This document shows, in pieces, positions 26,002 through 34,626 of a DNA stretch of 64,000 nt. The notes beneath the pieces were generated by a model that was given only the letters and a program-made list of their open reading frames with translations, did not search any database and had not been told where the DNA came from. The DNA is from Dissulfurirhabdus thermomarina. GTDB taxonomy: Bacteria > Desulfobacterota > Dissulfuribacteria > Dissulfuribacterales > Dissulfurirhabdaceae. How positions within the stretch are numbered: position 1 is the stretch's first letter; each line of letters begins with the position of its first letter. Made by a program: the position numbers and the translations under genes. Location of the stretch: NCBI RefSeq assembly GCF_012979235.1, contig NZ_JAATWC010000008.1:1-64000 (forward strand). The letters run 5' to 3'.

Positions 26002-27777
26002 CTACGCCCCGCCGGCCCGCTCGGTCACGGCCCGGAAGAGGGCCCGGGCGGCCTCCTCCGGCCCCCGTTCCTCCCAGCCCTCCAGGCCCAGCCGCGTCCG
26101 GAGCTGGCCCAGGAAGACCCCGGCCCGTTCCGCCGCGTGGAAGACGCGCTCCGCGATCTCGTCGTGGAGCCGGCGGTACTCGGGGGGGCCGAAGACGTTG
26201 GCGAAGTAGCTGCGGACCAGGCCCCGGTCGGCCGTGGTGCCCTTGGCCATGGCGGCGCCCTCGCGGAAGACCGCCAGGGCCGCCTCGGCGCCCGGAAACG
26301 CCTCCAGGACGGGGTGGCCGGCGTCCACCGCCTCGTGGTTGTTGGCGTAGAGGAGGAAGTCCACGGGGTGGCCGTGGAGGACCTCCTCGAGGTCGGTGAT
26401 GGGGAGCACCACCCTGGCGTTGGTCTTCTGGGGGCTCATGAGGATGGCCCGGTCGATCTGGCCGAAGACGTAGCCCTGCTGGAGGTCGTCGAGCCGGATG
26501 AAGGCCCCGGTCTCGGTGCCGTAGCCCAGGAGCCGCCCGTCCGGGGCCACCTCGATGGAGCCCATGTCGTCGGCCACCACGTGCATCTGGCGGATCTCGG
26601 CCCGGCCCAGGCGGCGCAGGGCCTCGAGGGTCTCGGACTTTCCGGTGGCGGTGTCGCCGATGACCAGGATGTTGGCGGCGGCGCGGTTCCTGAGCTCCAG
26701 CCGGACCATGGCCCCGTGGAAGGGGAGGCGCCCGCGCTTCATCATGGCCACGTTGTGGAGGGTGAGGGCCATCTTCTTGAGGTAGCCGAAGTAGCCGAAC
26801 CGGTCCCCGGCCGGGATGGCCCCCACCAGGAGGCCGCAGCCGGCGTCGTCGTGGAAGACTGTGCGGTCGTCTCCGAACCGTTCCATGGCGTCCGGCGGCA
26901 GGCCGTAGGCCAGGACGGCGTCGGGCCCCCGGGCCACCCGCTCGATGGAGGCGAGGTCGAAGAGGTTCGCCAGCGCCGTGCCGAGTCCCATGAAGCACTG
27001 GTGGAAATAGACGAAGACCACCAGCGGCCCCACCTGGGCGGGGTAGCAGAGCCACTCCTCCGGGTCGAGCTGCACGCCCTCGAGGGGGTTTTCGGCCACC
27101 CGGCGGAACCGGCCGGAGCGCTTGTTCTCGGGGGGGTCGATGATGAGGGGCGGGTCGATCCAGACCTGGCGGATCACGGGGACGTCGGCCAGCGGACCGT
27201 AGCACCCCATGGGCACGGGCCAGGCCCGGGGCACGGCGATGAGGCCCACCTGGCAGCCGGCCGGGACCTGCCGGTAGACCCGGGGCGGGGTGCCGGTGAT
27301 GTTCTCGCAGAGGTCGCGGTAGACGGCCCGGACGAAGTGGGTGAGCTCCTCCACCGTGTTTTCGAAGGTCCGGTAGGGCCGGAAGACGTCGCCCCCGGGC
27401 CCGGTCTCGCTGTGGCTGACGAGGAAGCGGTCGAAGTGCCGCCAGTAGTTGTAGAGGGCCTCCACGAAGAGGTGGAGCCGGCGGCGCTTGGGGACGAGGT
27501 CCCTCGCCCGGGGGAAGGCCTCGGCGATCTGGTCCAGCCGGGTGCCGAGGAGGATCCGGAGGAGGTTCACCATCTGCGACTCGGAGGAGTGGCCCTCGCT
27601 CGGCGGCGGCAGCACCTCGAGGAGCGGGGAGTCCTCCGCCCGCAGGTGGGCGATGAAGTCGCGGACCACCTGCTCGAAGATGTCGCTGGCCACGAGCTGG
27701 CGGGCCGAGGAACAGACGGCGGCCTCGGTGTGGAGGATGACCTGGCGGCCGGTGCGGACGAAGCGGGCGGCGGACAT
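26002..27777 (-). CDS. PEP carboxykinase/HPr kinase-like P-loop protein
   Basis: The 591-residue protein carries a P-loop GDTATGKSETLEALR (about residues 360-374). It is followed by acidic VADDMGSIEVAPDG and an IDRAILMSPQKTNARVVLP region, in the order seen in ATP-dependent PEP carboxykinases and HPr kinases. The N-terminal 300 residues are unlike classic PckA. The P-loop GDxxxGKSE is nearer to HPr kinase than to the GLSGTGKTT of PckA. It may be a phosphotransferase acting on a protein or small molecule. It is coupled to a DUF166 gene 16 bases upstream, with GGAGG before the ATG. The substrate is unknown. Confidence 0.6.
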   Translation of the reverse strand: MSAARFVRTGRQVILHTEAAVCSSARQLVASDIFEQVVRDFIAHLRAEDSPLLEVLPPPSEGHSSESQMVNLLRILLGTRLDQIAEAFPRARDLVPKRRRLHLFVEALYNYWRHFDRFLVSHSETGPGGDVFRPYRTFENTVEELTHFVRAVYRDLCENITGTPPRVYRQVPAGCQVGLIAVPRAWPVPMGCYGPLADVPVIRQVWIDPPLIIDPPENKRSGRFRRVAENPLEGVQLDPEEWLCYPAQVGPLVVFVYFHQCFMGLGTALANLFDLASIERVARGPDAVLAYGLPPDAMERFGDDRTVFHDDAGCGLLVGAIPAGDRFGYFGYLKKMALTLHNVAMMKRGRLPFHGAMVRLELRNRAAANILVIGDTATGKSETLEALRRLGRAEIRQMHVVADDMGSIEVAPDGRLLGYGTETGAFIRLDDLQQGYVFGQIDRAILMSPQKTNARVVLPITDLEEVLHGHPVDFLLYANNHEAVDAGHPVLEAFPGAEAALAVFREGAAMAKGTTADRGLVRSYFANVFGPPEYRRLHDEIAERVFHAAERAGVFLGQLRTRLGLEGWEERGPEEAARALFRAVTERAGGA

Positions 27778-27793
27778 GGGAGGCCTCCTGCGG

Positions 27794-28489
27794 TCAGCCC
27801 CGGCCGTCGTCGCCGGGTCGGCCGGGGGCGCCGGCCCGTTCCAGGGCCTTGCGGAGCGCGGCCCGGTGGACGTGGCCGGCATGGTGGAGGGGGCTCTTGC
27901 CGGAGACGGGGTCGAAGGCGGAGGGATCCGCGCAGCAGAGGTACTGGACCTCGCGCCCCACGGCGGCCAGGGCCGCCTCCGGGGCGAGACCCGCCAGGCG
28001 CCGGGCCGCCTCCCACGTGGCCCCGCACGAGGCCCCCCGGCGCACGCGGACCTCGGCGATGCGGCCCGCCTCGAGGCGCACCTCGAACTCCGGCAGCCCG
28101 AACTGCTCGCCATAGGCCCCGAGGGCCGGCCGGCGGGGGAGCGAGCAGCACGTGAAGGGCGAGTCGGCACCTTCCACGGGCCGGGGGCCCGAGGCCACCA
28201 CCGGCGTCCCCCGCGCCGCGTAGTGCCGGACCACGAAGTCGGCCAGGTCCGGGTGGCGCAGGAAGCAGAGCACCACGTCGGCCTCGGGGAGCCGGGGCAG
28301 GACGGCCTCCGGCTCGTCGATGAACTCCGGCAGGGGACCGGCGACGTCCACGTCGGCCACCACCTCGATGTCCCGCCCGTGGGCCCGTATGCCCGCCACC
28401 TTCCGGGCCCCGGAGCCGCCTTCCTGGAAGACGGCGACCCGGCAGGGGCGGGGGCTGTCCGTGGGGGTTCGGGCGGGCATCGTCGTCAT
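27794..28489 (-). CDS. DUF166 family protein
   Basis: The 231-residue protein matches the DUF166 family (older annotations called it thymidylate synthase-like). It shows a CCSLPRR stretch, a GASCGATWEAARRL motif and a QYLCCADPSAFD motif, with the conserved Cys residues that likely bind metal or act as nucleophiles. An early VAVFQEGGSGARKVAGI strand-turn resembles a Rossmann-type start. The family is common in archaea and Desulfobacterota, and its activity is unproven. Two ATG codons (28489 and 28480) are possible starts. It is upstream of the PEPCK/HprK-like gene, so the two probably share a function. Confidence 0.75.
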   Translation of the reverse strand: MTTMPARTPTDSPRPCRVAVFQEGGSGARKVAGIRAHGRDIEVVADVDVAGPLPEFIDEPEAVLPRLPEADVVLCFLRHPDLADFVVRHYAARGTPVVASGPRPVEGADSPFTCCSLPRRPALGAYGEQFGLPEFEVRLEAGRIAEVRVRRGASCGATWEAARRLAGLAPEAALAAVGREVQYLCCADPSAFDPVSGKSPLHHAGHVHRAALRKALERAGAPGRPGDDGRG

Positions 28490-28630
28490 CGCCTCGGATC
28501 TTCTTGCATCTTCGGCCGTTCCCCGGGGGCGCGCCCCTGGCGCACGCCCGCCGGTGCGGCTAGGCTGTCTGCAGCATAATCCGGCCGGGGGCGGGCTGTC
28601 ACGCCCCGGGCCCGGGGCGCGGGAGGCGGC

Positions 28631-29974
28631 ATGGGACCTTCATCGTGGCTGCCCGCCGAGGCGGGGCGGCGGCGGGTCATCCTGGGCTGGGCGGCCTACG
28701 ACTGGGCCAACTCGGCCTACGCCACCACCGTGGCCGCGGCGGTGCTCCCGGTCTACTTCGCGGCGGTGGTGGTGCCGCCGGGGGGCGTGGCGGCGGGCGG
28801 CACGCGGCTGGCGGCCGAGACCCTCTGGGGCCTGCTCTCGGCCGGCTCCGCGCTGGTGGTCTTCGCCCTGGCGCCCGTCCTGGGGGCCGTGGCGGACTTC
28901 CGGGCCGCCAAGCGGCCCTTCCTCCTCGCCTTCTGTCTTGCCGGCGCGGCCGCCGTCCTGGGTCTCGCCTCCGCCGGGCCGGGGGACACGGCCCGGGTGG
29001 CGGCGGCCTTCGTGCTGGCCCAGGTGGGCTTCGTGGGGGCCAACGTCTTCTACGACGCCTTCCTGCCGGTCATCGCGCGGCGGGAGGAACGGGACCGGGT
29101 CTCGAGCCTGGGCTACGCCGCGGGCTACCTCGGCGGGGGGCTCCACTTCGGTCTCTCGCTCCTGGTGGTGGCCTTTCACCACCGGCTCGGCCTCGCCGCC
29201 CCCGCCGCGGCCCGGCTGGTCATGGCGTCGGCGGCGCTCTGGTGGGCCGGCTTCGCCCTGGCGGCCGCCGGACGGCTCCCGGAGGGCCGGCGGGGCCGGC
29301 GGTTGCCTCCCGCCCTCCGGCGGCTTCGCCTGGGCGCGGGCTACGCGGTGCTCGGCCTGCGCCGGGTGGGGCGCACCCTGCGGCGCCTGCGGCGGCTGCC
29401 GAACCTCCTCCTCTTCCTCGCCGCCTTCTTCGCCTACAACGACGGCATCCAGACCGTGGTGCGCATGGCCGCCATCTACGGCCGCCAGGAACTCGGCCTG
29501 GCGCCGGCGGTGCTCATGGGGGCGCTGCTCGTCGCCCAGGCCACGGCCCTGGCCGGGTCGCTGGCCTTCGGCGCGCTCGCGGGCCGGGTGGGGGCCAAGC
29601 TGGCGACGCTGGCGACGCTGGCGGTCTGGGTCGCGGCGGCGGGGCTCGCGGCCGCCGTGGAGGGGGCCGCGGCCTTCGTGGCCCTCGGGGCCCTCTTCGG
29701 GGCGGTGCTCGGGGGCAGCCAGGCGCTCAGCCGGTCGCTCTACGCCGGGATGGTGCCGGCCGGGGCCGAGGCGGAGTTCTTCGCCTTCTACGGGGTGACC
29801 GCCCGGCTCTCCGCCGTCTGGGGGCCGTTCTTCTTCGCCGTCATCCGGCACGCCACCGGGTCTTCCCGCCTGGGGATCGCCTCGGTCCTCGCGCTCCTGC
29901 TGCTCGGCATGGCGCTCCTTTCGCGCGTGGACCCGGCCGCCGCCCGGCGGGAGGCCCGGGGCGCCGCCCCTTGA
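28631..29974 (+). CDS. MFS transporter of the UMF1 (Atg22-like) family
   Basis: The 447-residue protein has about twelve hydrophobic segments. Its opening RRRVILGWAAYDWANSAYAT is diagnostic for UMF1/Atg22-type transporters, whose first helix holds the YDWANSA motif. The central loop is rich in Arg and cytoplasmic. The family exports amino acids from the yeast vacuole; bacterial substrates are not known. The ATG at 28631 has GGGAGG before it. Confidence 0.88.
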   Translation: MGPSSWLPAEAGRRRVILGWAAYDWANSAYATTVAAAVLPVYFAAVVVPPGGVAAGGTRLAAETLWGLLSAGSALVVFALAPVLGAVADFRAAKRPFLLAFCLAGAAAVLGLASAGPGDTARVAAAFVLAQVGFVGANVFYDAFLPVIARREERDRVSSLGYAAGYLGGGLHFGLSLLVVAFHHRLGLAAPAAARLVMASAALWWAGFALAAAGRLPEGRRGRRLPPALRRLRLGAGYAVLGLRRVGRTLRRLRRLPNLLLFLAAFFAYNDGIQTVVRMAAIYGRQELGLAPAVLMGALLVAQATALAGSLAFGALAGRVGAKLATLATLAVWVAAAGLAAAVEGAAAFVALGALFGAVLGGSQALSRSLYAGMVPAGAEAEFFAFYGVTARLSAVWGPFFFAVIRHATGSSRLGIASVLALLLLGMALLSRVDPAAARREARGAAP

Positions 29975-30069
29975 GCCGGCGGGCGGGGTCGCCGGGGCGG
30001 GCGTTTGCGGGTATCCTCGATGCAGGCACCCCGCCCGGGCGGGCGGGGACCCACCGCGGGGGTGACGGC

Positions 30070-30744
30070 ATGCGCATCGGGGACAGGCTGAGGATGGCGG
30101 GGTTCGACGGGCTCTCCATGCTGGCCCTCTCCACCTTGGTGATCCTTGCCACCGGGGGGCTCTCGTTCCTCGCCGCCCTGGCCGCCGTGGTCCGGACCGC
30201 CGCGACCGCTCCCGCCGACGTGGCGGGCGGCTCGCTCTTCCTGGTCCTCGGGCAGCGGCTCCGGAACGGGCGGGTTACCCCGGACTACGCCCGGCGGCTC
30301 CGCCGGGCGGCCGTGCTCCTCGCCCGCCGCCCCGGGGCGCGGGCCCTGGTCCTCGGCGGGCGCCTTCCCGGGGCGGCGATCAGCGAGGCCTCGGCCGGGG
30401 CCCGGTTCCTCGAGGCACTCGGCGTGGCCCCCGGGCGCATCCTCCGCGAGGACGGCTCCCGCCACACCCTGGAGAACCTTCAGGCCGCCCGGGGGCTTCT
30501 GGCGGGGGCGGGGCCCGGCGAGGCCGTCCTCGTCACCAACCGCTACCACCTGGCCCGGTCCCTGGCCCTGGCCTCGGGCCTCGGGCTGGAGCTGGCGCCC
30601 TGCGCCGCCGAGGACCGGTTCCGCCACCGGCCCGGCACATGGCTCCAGTGTCTCAAGGAGGCCTACTACCTCCACTGGTACCGGGTGGGACGGGCCTGGT
30701 CCTTGCGCACCGGAAACCGCCGGATGATCCGGCGCATCAGCTGA
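30070..30744 (+). CDS. YdcF/ElyC family protein (DUF218)
   Basis: The 224-residue protein has one N-terminal membrane helix (about residues 15-40) and a DUF218 domain with LFLVLGQRLRNGRVTPDYARRL, LVLGGRLPGA and the RHTLENLQAARGLL motif (family consensus S.nT.eNa). LVTNRYHLARSLALA matches the conserved (V/T)xxxxHxxR strand. E. coli members ElyC and SanA affect envelope precursor metabolism. The start ATG at 30070 follows the UMF1 gene by 95 bases. It is seven bases upstream of a phosphoesterase gene, so they are likely one operon. Confidence 0.8.
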   Translation: MRIGDRLRMAGFDGLSMLALSTLVILATGGLSFLAALAAVVRTAATAPADVAGGSLFLVLGQRLRNGRVTPDYARRLRRAAVLLARRPGARALVLGGRLPGAAISEASAGARFLEALGVAPGRILREDGSRHTLENLQAARGLLAGAGPGEAVLVTNRYHLARSLALASGLGLELAPCAAEDRFRHRPGTWLQCLKEAYYLHWYRVGRAWSLRTGNRRMIRRIS

Positions 30745-30751
30745 CAGACCC

Positions 30752-31489
30752 ATGCGCCTTGCGGTCCTCTCCGACATCCACGGCAACCTCGAGGCCTTCC
30801 GGGCGGTGCTGGCCGACGTGGCGGCCGCCGGCGCCGACCGCGCGGTGTGCCTCGGCGACATCGTGGGCTACGGGGCCGACCCCGAGGCCTGCGTGGCCCT
30901 GGTGCGGGAGCGGGGGATCGCCTGCATCCAGGGCAACCACGACCTCGGGGTGGTGAGCCCGGCCCAGGCCCGGCGGTTCAACCCCTCGGCCCGGGTCTCC
31001 CTGGAGATCACGAAGCGGCTCCTTTCACCCGGCGCCCGCGACTTCCTGGCCGCGCTGCCCCGGACCCTGGTGGTGGGGGATGCCTGGTGCGTGCACGGCT
31101 TTCCGCCGGACTCCGTGGACACCTACCTCTGGCAGGCCACCGGCCGCGAGATCGCCGAGGCCCTCCGGGCACTGCCCGTTCCCCTCTGCTTCGTGGGGCA
31201 CACCCACGAGCTGGCGCTGGTGCGGGTGGGGCCCGGGGACGTGGTCGTCCAGTCGGGCTTCGGCCCCGGCGGGCTGATCCTCGGACCCGGCGAGCGGGTG
31301 CTCGTCAACGCCGGCAGCGTGGGCCAACCCCGCGACGGCGACAGCCGCGCCAAGTACGTGGTGTGGGACGACGCGGCCCGGACCCTCGAGGTCCGGCGCG
31401 TCCCCTACGACGTGGCCGCCGCCGCCGAAAAGATCCTGGCCGCGGGTTTCCCGGCCTACAACGCCCAGCGCCTGGGGGCCCCGCGGTGA
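30752..31489 (+). CDS. Metallophosphoesterase (calcineurin-like, YfcE/MJ0936 type)
   Basis: The 245-residue protein has the metal-site motifs in order: DIHGN (residues 8-12), GDIVGYG (about 35-41), GNHD (about 60-63), a later CVHG and GHTHE. This is the small DNA-repair/phosphodiesterase group of calcineurin-like enzymes, with two metal ions in the active site. The VNAGSVGQPRDGDSRAKYVV ending is typical of YfcE-type proteins. It is cytoplasmic, and substrates are unknown. The gene overlaps the kinase gene by GTGA. Confidence 0.88.
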   Translation: MRLAVLSDIHGNLEAFRAVLADVAAAGADRAVCLGDIVGYGADPEACVALVRERGIACIQGNHDLGVVSPAQARRFNPSARVSLEITKRLLSPGARDFLAALPRTLVVGDAWCVHGFPPDSVDTYLWQATGREIAEALRALPVPLCFVGHTHELALVRVGPGDVVVQSGFGPGGLILGPGERVLVNAGSVGQPRDGDSRAKYVVWDDAARTLEVRRVPYDVAAAAEKILAAGFPAYNAQRLGAPR

Positions 31490-32850
31490 AGCGCCGCCCG
31501 AAACGGATCGGCAAGTACGAGGTCCTCGGCCGTCTCGGGGCGGGCGGCTGGGGGGCGGTCTACCGGGTGCGCATCCCGGTGATCGACCGCCTGGCCGCCC
31601 TGAAGCTCCTCTCCCCCCATCCGCTCCTGGTGGATCTTCTCGGGGCCGGCGAGGTGCGCCGCCGCTTCGTGGCTGAGGCCCGGGTCATGGCCCGCCTGCG
31701 CCACCCGAACGTGGTGGACGTCTGGGACTACGGGGAGTTCGAAGGAGCCCCCTACTTCGTCATGGAGTTCTACTGCCACAACCTGGGGGACCTCGTGGGC
31801 GAGGCCGCGGAGGTGGAGCGGGCCTCGCGGCCGCTCCGCGTGGACAAGGCCGTCCACTACGCCCGGGAGACGCTGCGTGGGCTGGCCGCCCTCCACGAGG
31901 CCGGGGTCGTGCACCGGGACGTGAAGCCGGCCAACCTCCTGGTGACCGACGAGGACCGGGTGAAGCTCATCGACTTCGGGCTCTGCCGCCTCCGGGGCGA
32001 GAAGGCCGCCACCCCGCCGGGGCTCGTGGTGGGCTCCCCCTACTACACGGCCCCCGAGCAGCGGCGCGACCCGGATGCCGCCGGCGCCCCGGCGGACCTC
32101 TTCTCGGTGGGGGTGATGCTCCACCGGATGCTCACCGGGCGGCTCCCGGAGGGGGGCGTCACCCCAGGCCGGCTGAACCCGGACCTCGACGGCGGCTGGG
32201 ACGCCCTCCTCGGCCGCCTCTTGGCCCCGGACCCAGACGCCCGCCCGCCGGGGGCCGAAGCGGCCCTGGCGGAGCTCGAGGCGGTCTACGAAGCCTGGAG
32301 GGCCCGGCGGGAGGCGGCCTGCGCCCTCCCGGCGGACGGGCCGGCCGCCGCCGGGGCCCCGGCCGCGGTGCGCCTCCGCGCCGTGCCCCGGCGGGTGCCT
32401 CCGGCCAAGGCGGCCGCCGCCTTCGGCCTGGACGGGCTCCGCCGTCCCCTCCGGTACCACGCGGGGCGGTTCGAGGACCGGGGCGACGGCACCGTGGCGG
32501 ACCGTGCCGCCGGCCTCCTGTGGGAGCGGGGCGGCTCGCCCCATCCCCTCACCTGGGAGGAGGCGGGCGAACGGGTCCGGCGCCTGGGCGAGGCGGGGCT
32601 CGCCGGCCGGCGCGACTGGCGGCTGCCCACCCTGGAGGAGCTCATGTCGCTTCTCACCCCCGTCCCCCGGGGCCGCGGCCACTGCATCGAGCCGGTCTTC
32701 GACACCCGGCACCGGTGGCTCTGGAGCGCGGACCGCGCCTCGGCCTCGGCGGCCTGGTACGCCAACGTGGAGGTGGGCTTCGTGGACAACCAGGACACCG
32801 GTTGTTACAACTTCTGCCGGGCGGTGGCGTCCCTGGAGGAGGGGCCGTGA
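31486..32850 (+). CDS. Serine/threonine kinase with C-terminal DUF1566 domain
   Basis: The 454-residue protein starts with an active-looking kinase: Gly-loop GAGGWGAVYRV (about 18-28), Lys40 of AALKLL, catalytic HRDVKPANLL (about 144-153), DFG in IDFGLC, and a substrate-side APEQRRDP. From about residue 335 a DUF1566 domain follows: GRFEDRGDGTVADRAAGLLW, RRDWRLPTLEELMSL and a Trp-rich end. DUF1566 is usually extracellular, but no membrane helix separates the two parts, so both seem to be in the cytoplasm. The GTG start overlaps the phosphoesterase stop, and the stop overlaps the MarC gene. Confidence 0.85.
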   Translation: MKRRPKRIGKYEVLGRLGAGGWGAVYRVRIPVIDRLAALKLLSPHPLLVDLLGAGEVRRRFVAEARVMARLRHPNVVDVWDYGEFEGAPYFVMEFYCHNLGDLVGEAAEVERASRPLRVDKAVHYARETLRGLAALHEAGVVHRDVKPANLLVTDEDRVKLIDFGLCRLRGEKAATPPGLVVGSPYYTAPEQRRDPDAAGAPADLFSVGVMLHRMLTGRLPEGGVTPGRLNPDLDGGWDALLGRLLAPDPDARPPGAEAALAELEAVYEAWRARREAACALPADGPAAAGAPAAVRLRAVPRRVPPAKAAAAFGLDGLRRPLRYHAGRFEDRGDGTVADRAAGLLWERGGSPHPLTWEEAGERVRRLGEAGLAGRRDWRLPTLEELMSLLTPVPRGRGHCIEPVFDTRHRWLWSADRASASAAWYANVEVGFVDNQDTGCYNFCRAVASLEEGP

Positions 32851-33440
32851 AGGTCTTCTGGCTGTGCTTCGTGCCGCTCTTCGTGGCGGTGGACCCGGTG
32901 GGCATGGTGCCGGTCTTCCTGGGGCTCACCGAGGGGCTGGACAGGGGGGCGATCCGCCGGACCGCGGTCCAGACCGTGGCCACCGCCGCCGGGGTGGCCC
33001 TGGCCTTCCTGTGGGTGGGGACGGCCTTCTTCCGGCTCCTGGGGATCACCGTGGCGGACTTCATGGTGGCCGGGGGGATCCTGCTCTTCGTGTTCTCCCT
33101 GCGCGATCTCCTCGCCGAGGGGGCGGCCCGGCGGCGGTCGGACCCGGCCGCGCTGGGCGTGGTCCCGCTGGGGGTCCCCCTGGTGGCGGGCCCCGCGGTG
33201 CTCACCACGTCGGTGCTGCTCGTCAACCAGTACGGCTTCGGGCCCACGGCCCTGGCCCTGGGGGTGAACATCCTGCTCCTGGGGGGCGCGCTGTTCTTCG
33301 CCGGGGGCATCCTCCGGCTCCTGGGGCGCGCCGGGGCGCGGACCGTCTCGAAGGTCTCGAGCCTGCTCCTCGCCTCCCTGGCGGTGATGATCGTGCGCAA
33401 GGGGATCGCCGCCTTCCTGGCCGGCGGGGGCGGACCGTGA
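32847..33440 (+). CDS. MarC family membrane protein
   Basis: The 197-residue protein has six hydrophobic segments. It opens with FVPLFVAVDPVGMVPVFLGL, the MarC signature in which a Pro-Val-Gly turn breaks the first helix. The VPLGVPLVAGPAVLTTSVLL segment is the matching second-half repeat. E. coli MarC and YhgN are relatives of unknown transport role. The GTG start overlaps the kinase gene by four bases (GTGA). Confidence 0.85.
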   Translation: MKVFWLCFVPLFVAVDPVGMVPVFLGLTEGLDRGAIRRTAVQTVATAAGVALAFLWVGTAFFRLLGITVADFMVAGGILLFVFSLRDLLAEGAARRRSDPAALGVVPLGVPLVAGPAVLTTSVLLVNQYGFGPTALALGVNILLLGGALFFAGGILRLLGRAGARTVSKVSSLLLASLAVMIVRKGIAAFLAGGGGP

Positions 33441-33469
33441 CGGCCCGGCGGGGCCGGAAGGAGGGCGTC

Positions 33470-34588
33470 ATGACCGTGGGAGATCGGCGTTTCGGCGGCC
33501 CCGGGCGCCCGGTGCGCCGGCGGCTTCTCCTGGCGCTCTCGGTGCTGCTCGCCGCCGGGTGCGGCCCCGTGGGACCCACGGTCCTCCAGCAGGGCCGAAA
33601 CGGCTACAACATCGCCATCCAGCGCTCCAACGACGAGCAGCTCCTCCTGAACCTCGTCCGGCTCCGGTACCGCGACACCCCCTTCTTCCTCGAGGTGAGC
33701 AGCGTCTCCTCGCAGTTCACCTTCGAGGGGTCGGCCACCCTCTCCGGCACGGCGAACGAGAAGAATCCCGACGTCCTCGGCCTCGGGACGGGGGTCGGGT
33801 TCTCGGAGCGGCCCACGGTCTCCTTCACCCCGCTCCAGGGAGAGAAGTTCGTCCGCATGGTCCTCTCCCCGGTCTCCCTGGACAGCCTGGTGCTGCTGTG
33901 CAACTCGGGCTGGAGCGTGGAGCGGGTCTTCCGGACCTGCGTCCAGCGGATGAACGGGCTCCGGAACGCCCCGAGCGCCTCCGGCCCCACCCCGGCGACG
34001 CCGCCCGAGTACGCGGGCTTCGTGGAGGCGACCCGGCTGTTGCGCCGGCTCCAGCAACGGGACGCCGTCGCCTTCGCCTTCGAGAAGGAGGCGGGGGCGT
34101 TCGTGCCGGTACTGCGGCTGGCACCCGCGGCCGCGGGCGTCGCGGAGGTCCGGCGGCTGACGGCGCTCGTCGGTCCGCCCGGCCCGGGGGGGCGCTACCG
34201 CCTCTACGGGAGCGGTGCCGGGACGCCCCGCGCCGGCGACCTGGTGCTCCAGACCCGTTCCCTCCTCGGGATCCTCTTCTTCCTGTCCCAGGCCGTCTCG
34301 GTGCCGGAAGCGGACGAGGCGGCCGGCCGGGTCACGGTGACGCGGGGGCCCGGCGGCGAAAAGTTCGACTGGGGCCAGGTGGTGGGGGACATCCTCCGCA
34401 TCCGGCACAGCGCCTCTCGGCCTGCGGGGGCCGCCGTGGCGATCCGGTACCGCGGCCGCTGGTTCTACCTGGACGACACGGACCTCGACTCTAAGTCCAC
34501 CTTCTCGCTGCTCGCGCAGCTCGTGGCCCTCCAGTCGGGCCGGGTGGAACGGGTCACCCCGCTGCTCACCCTGCCCGTGGGGCAGTGA
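33470..34588 (+). CDS. Lipoprotein of unknown function
   Basis: The 372-residue precursor has an Arg-rich start, a hydrophobic segment and a lipobox LLAAGC at about residues 26-31, so Cys31 is the probable lipid anchor. The mature part opens with NDEQLLLNLVRLRYRDTPFFL, then beta-rich repeats with many Gly/Ser. Later segments such as GRWFYLDDTDLDSKSTFSLL look like a small globular end. I recall similar unnamed lipoproteins in Proteobacteria, but no function. GGAAGGAGGG sits before the ATG. The gene follows marC by 29 bases and probably belongs to the same operon. Confidence 0.65.
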   Translation: MTVGDRRFGGPGRPVRRRLLLALSVLLAAGCGPVGPTVLQQGRNGYNIAIQRSNDEQLLLNLVRLRYRDTPFFLEVSSVSSQFTFEGSATLSGTANEKNPDVLGLGTGVGFSERPTVSFTPLQGEKFVRMVLSPVSLDSLVLLCNSGWSVERVFRTCVQRMNGLRNAPSASGPTPATPPEYAGFVEATRLLRRLQQRDAVAFAFEKEAGAFVPVLRLAPAAAGVAEVRRLTALVGPPGPGGRYRLYGSGAGTPRAGDLVLQTRSLLGILFFLSQAVSVPEADEAAGRVTVTRGPGGEKFDWGQVVGDILRIRHSASRPAGAAVAIRYRGRWFYLDDTDLDSKSTFSLLAQLVALQSGRVERVTPLLTLPVGQ

Positions 34589-34626
34589 GGGGGAGTCGGT
34601 CCCGAAGAGTGCCGGCCCGGGGGGGA

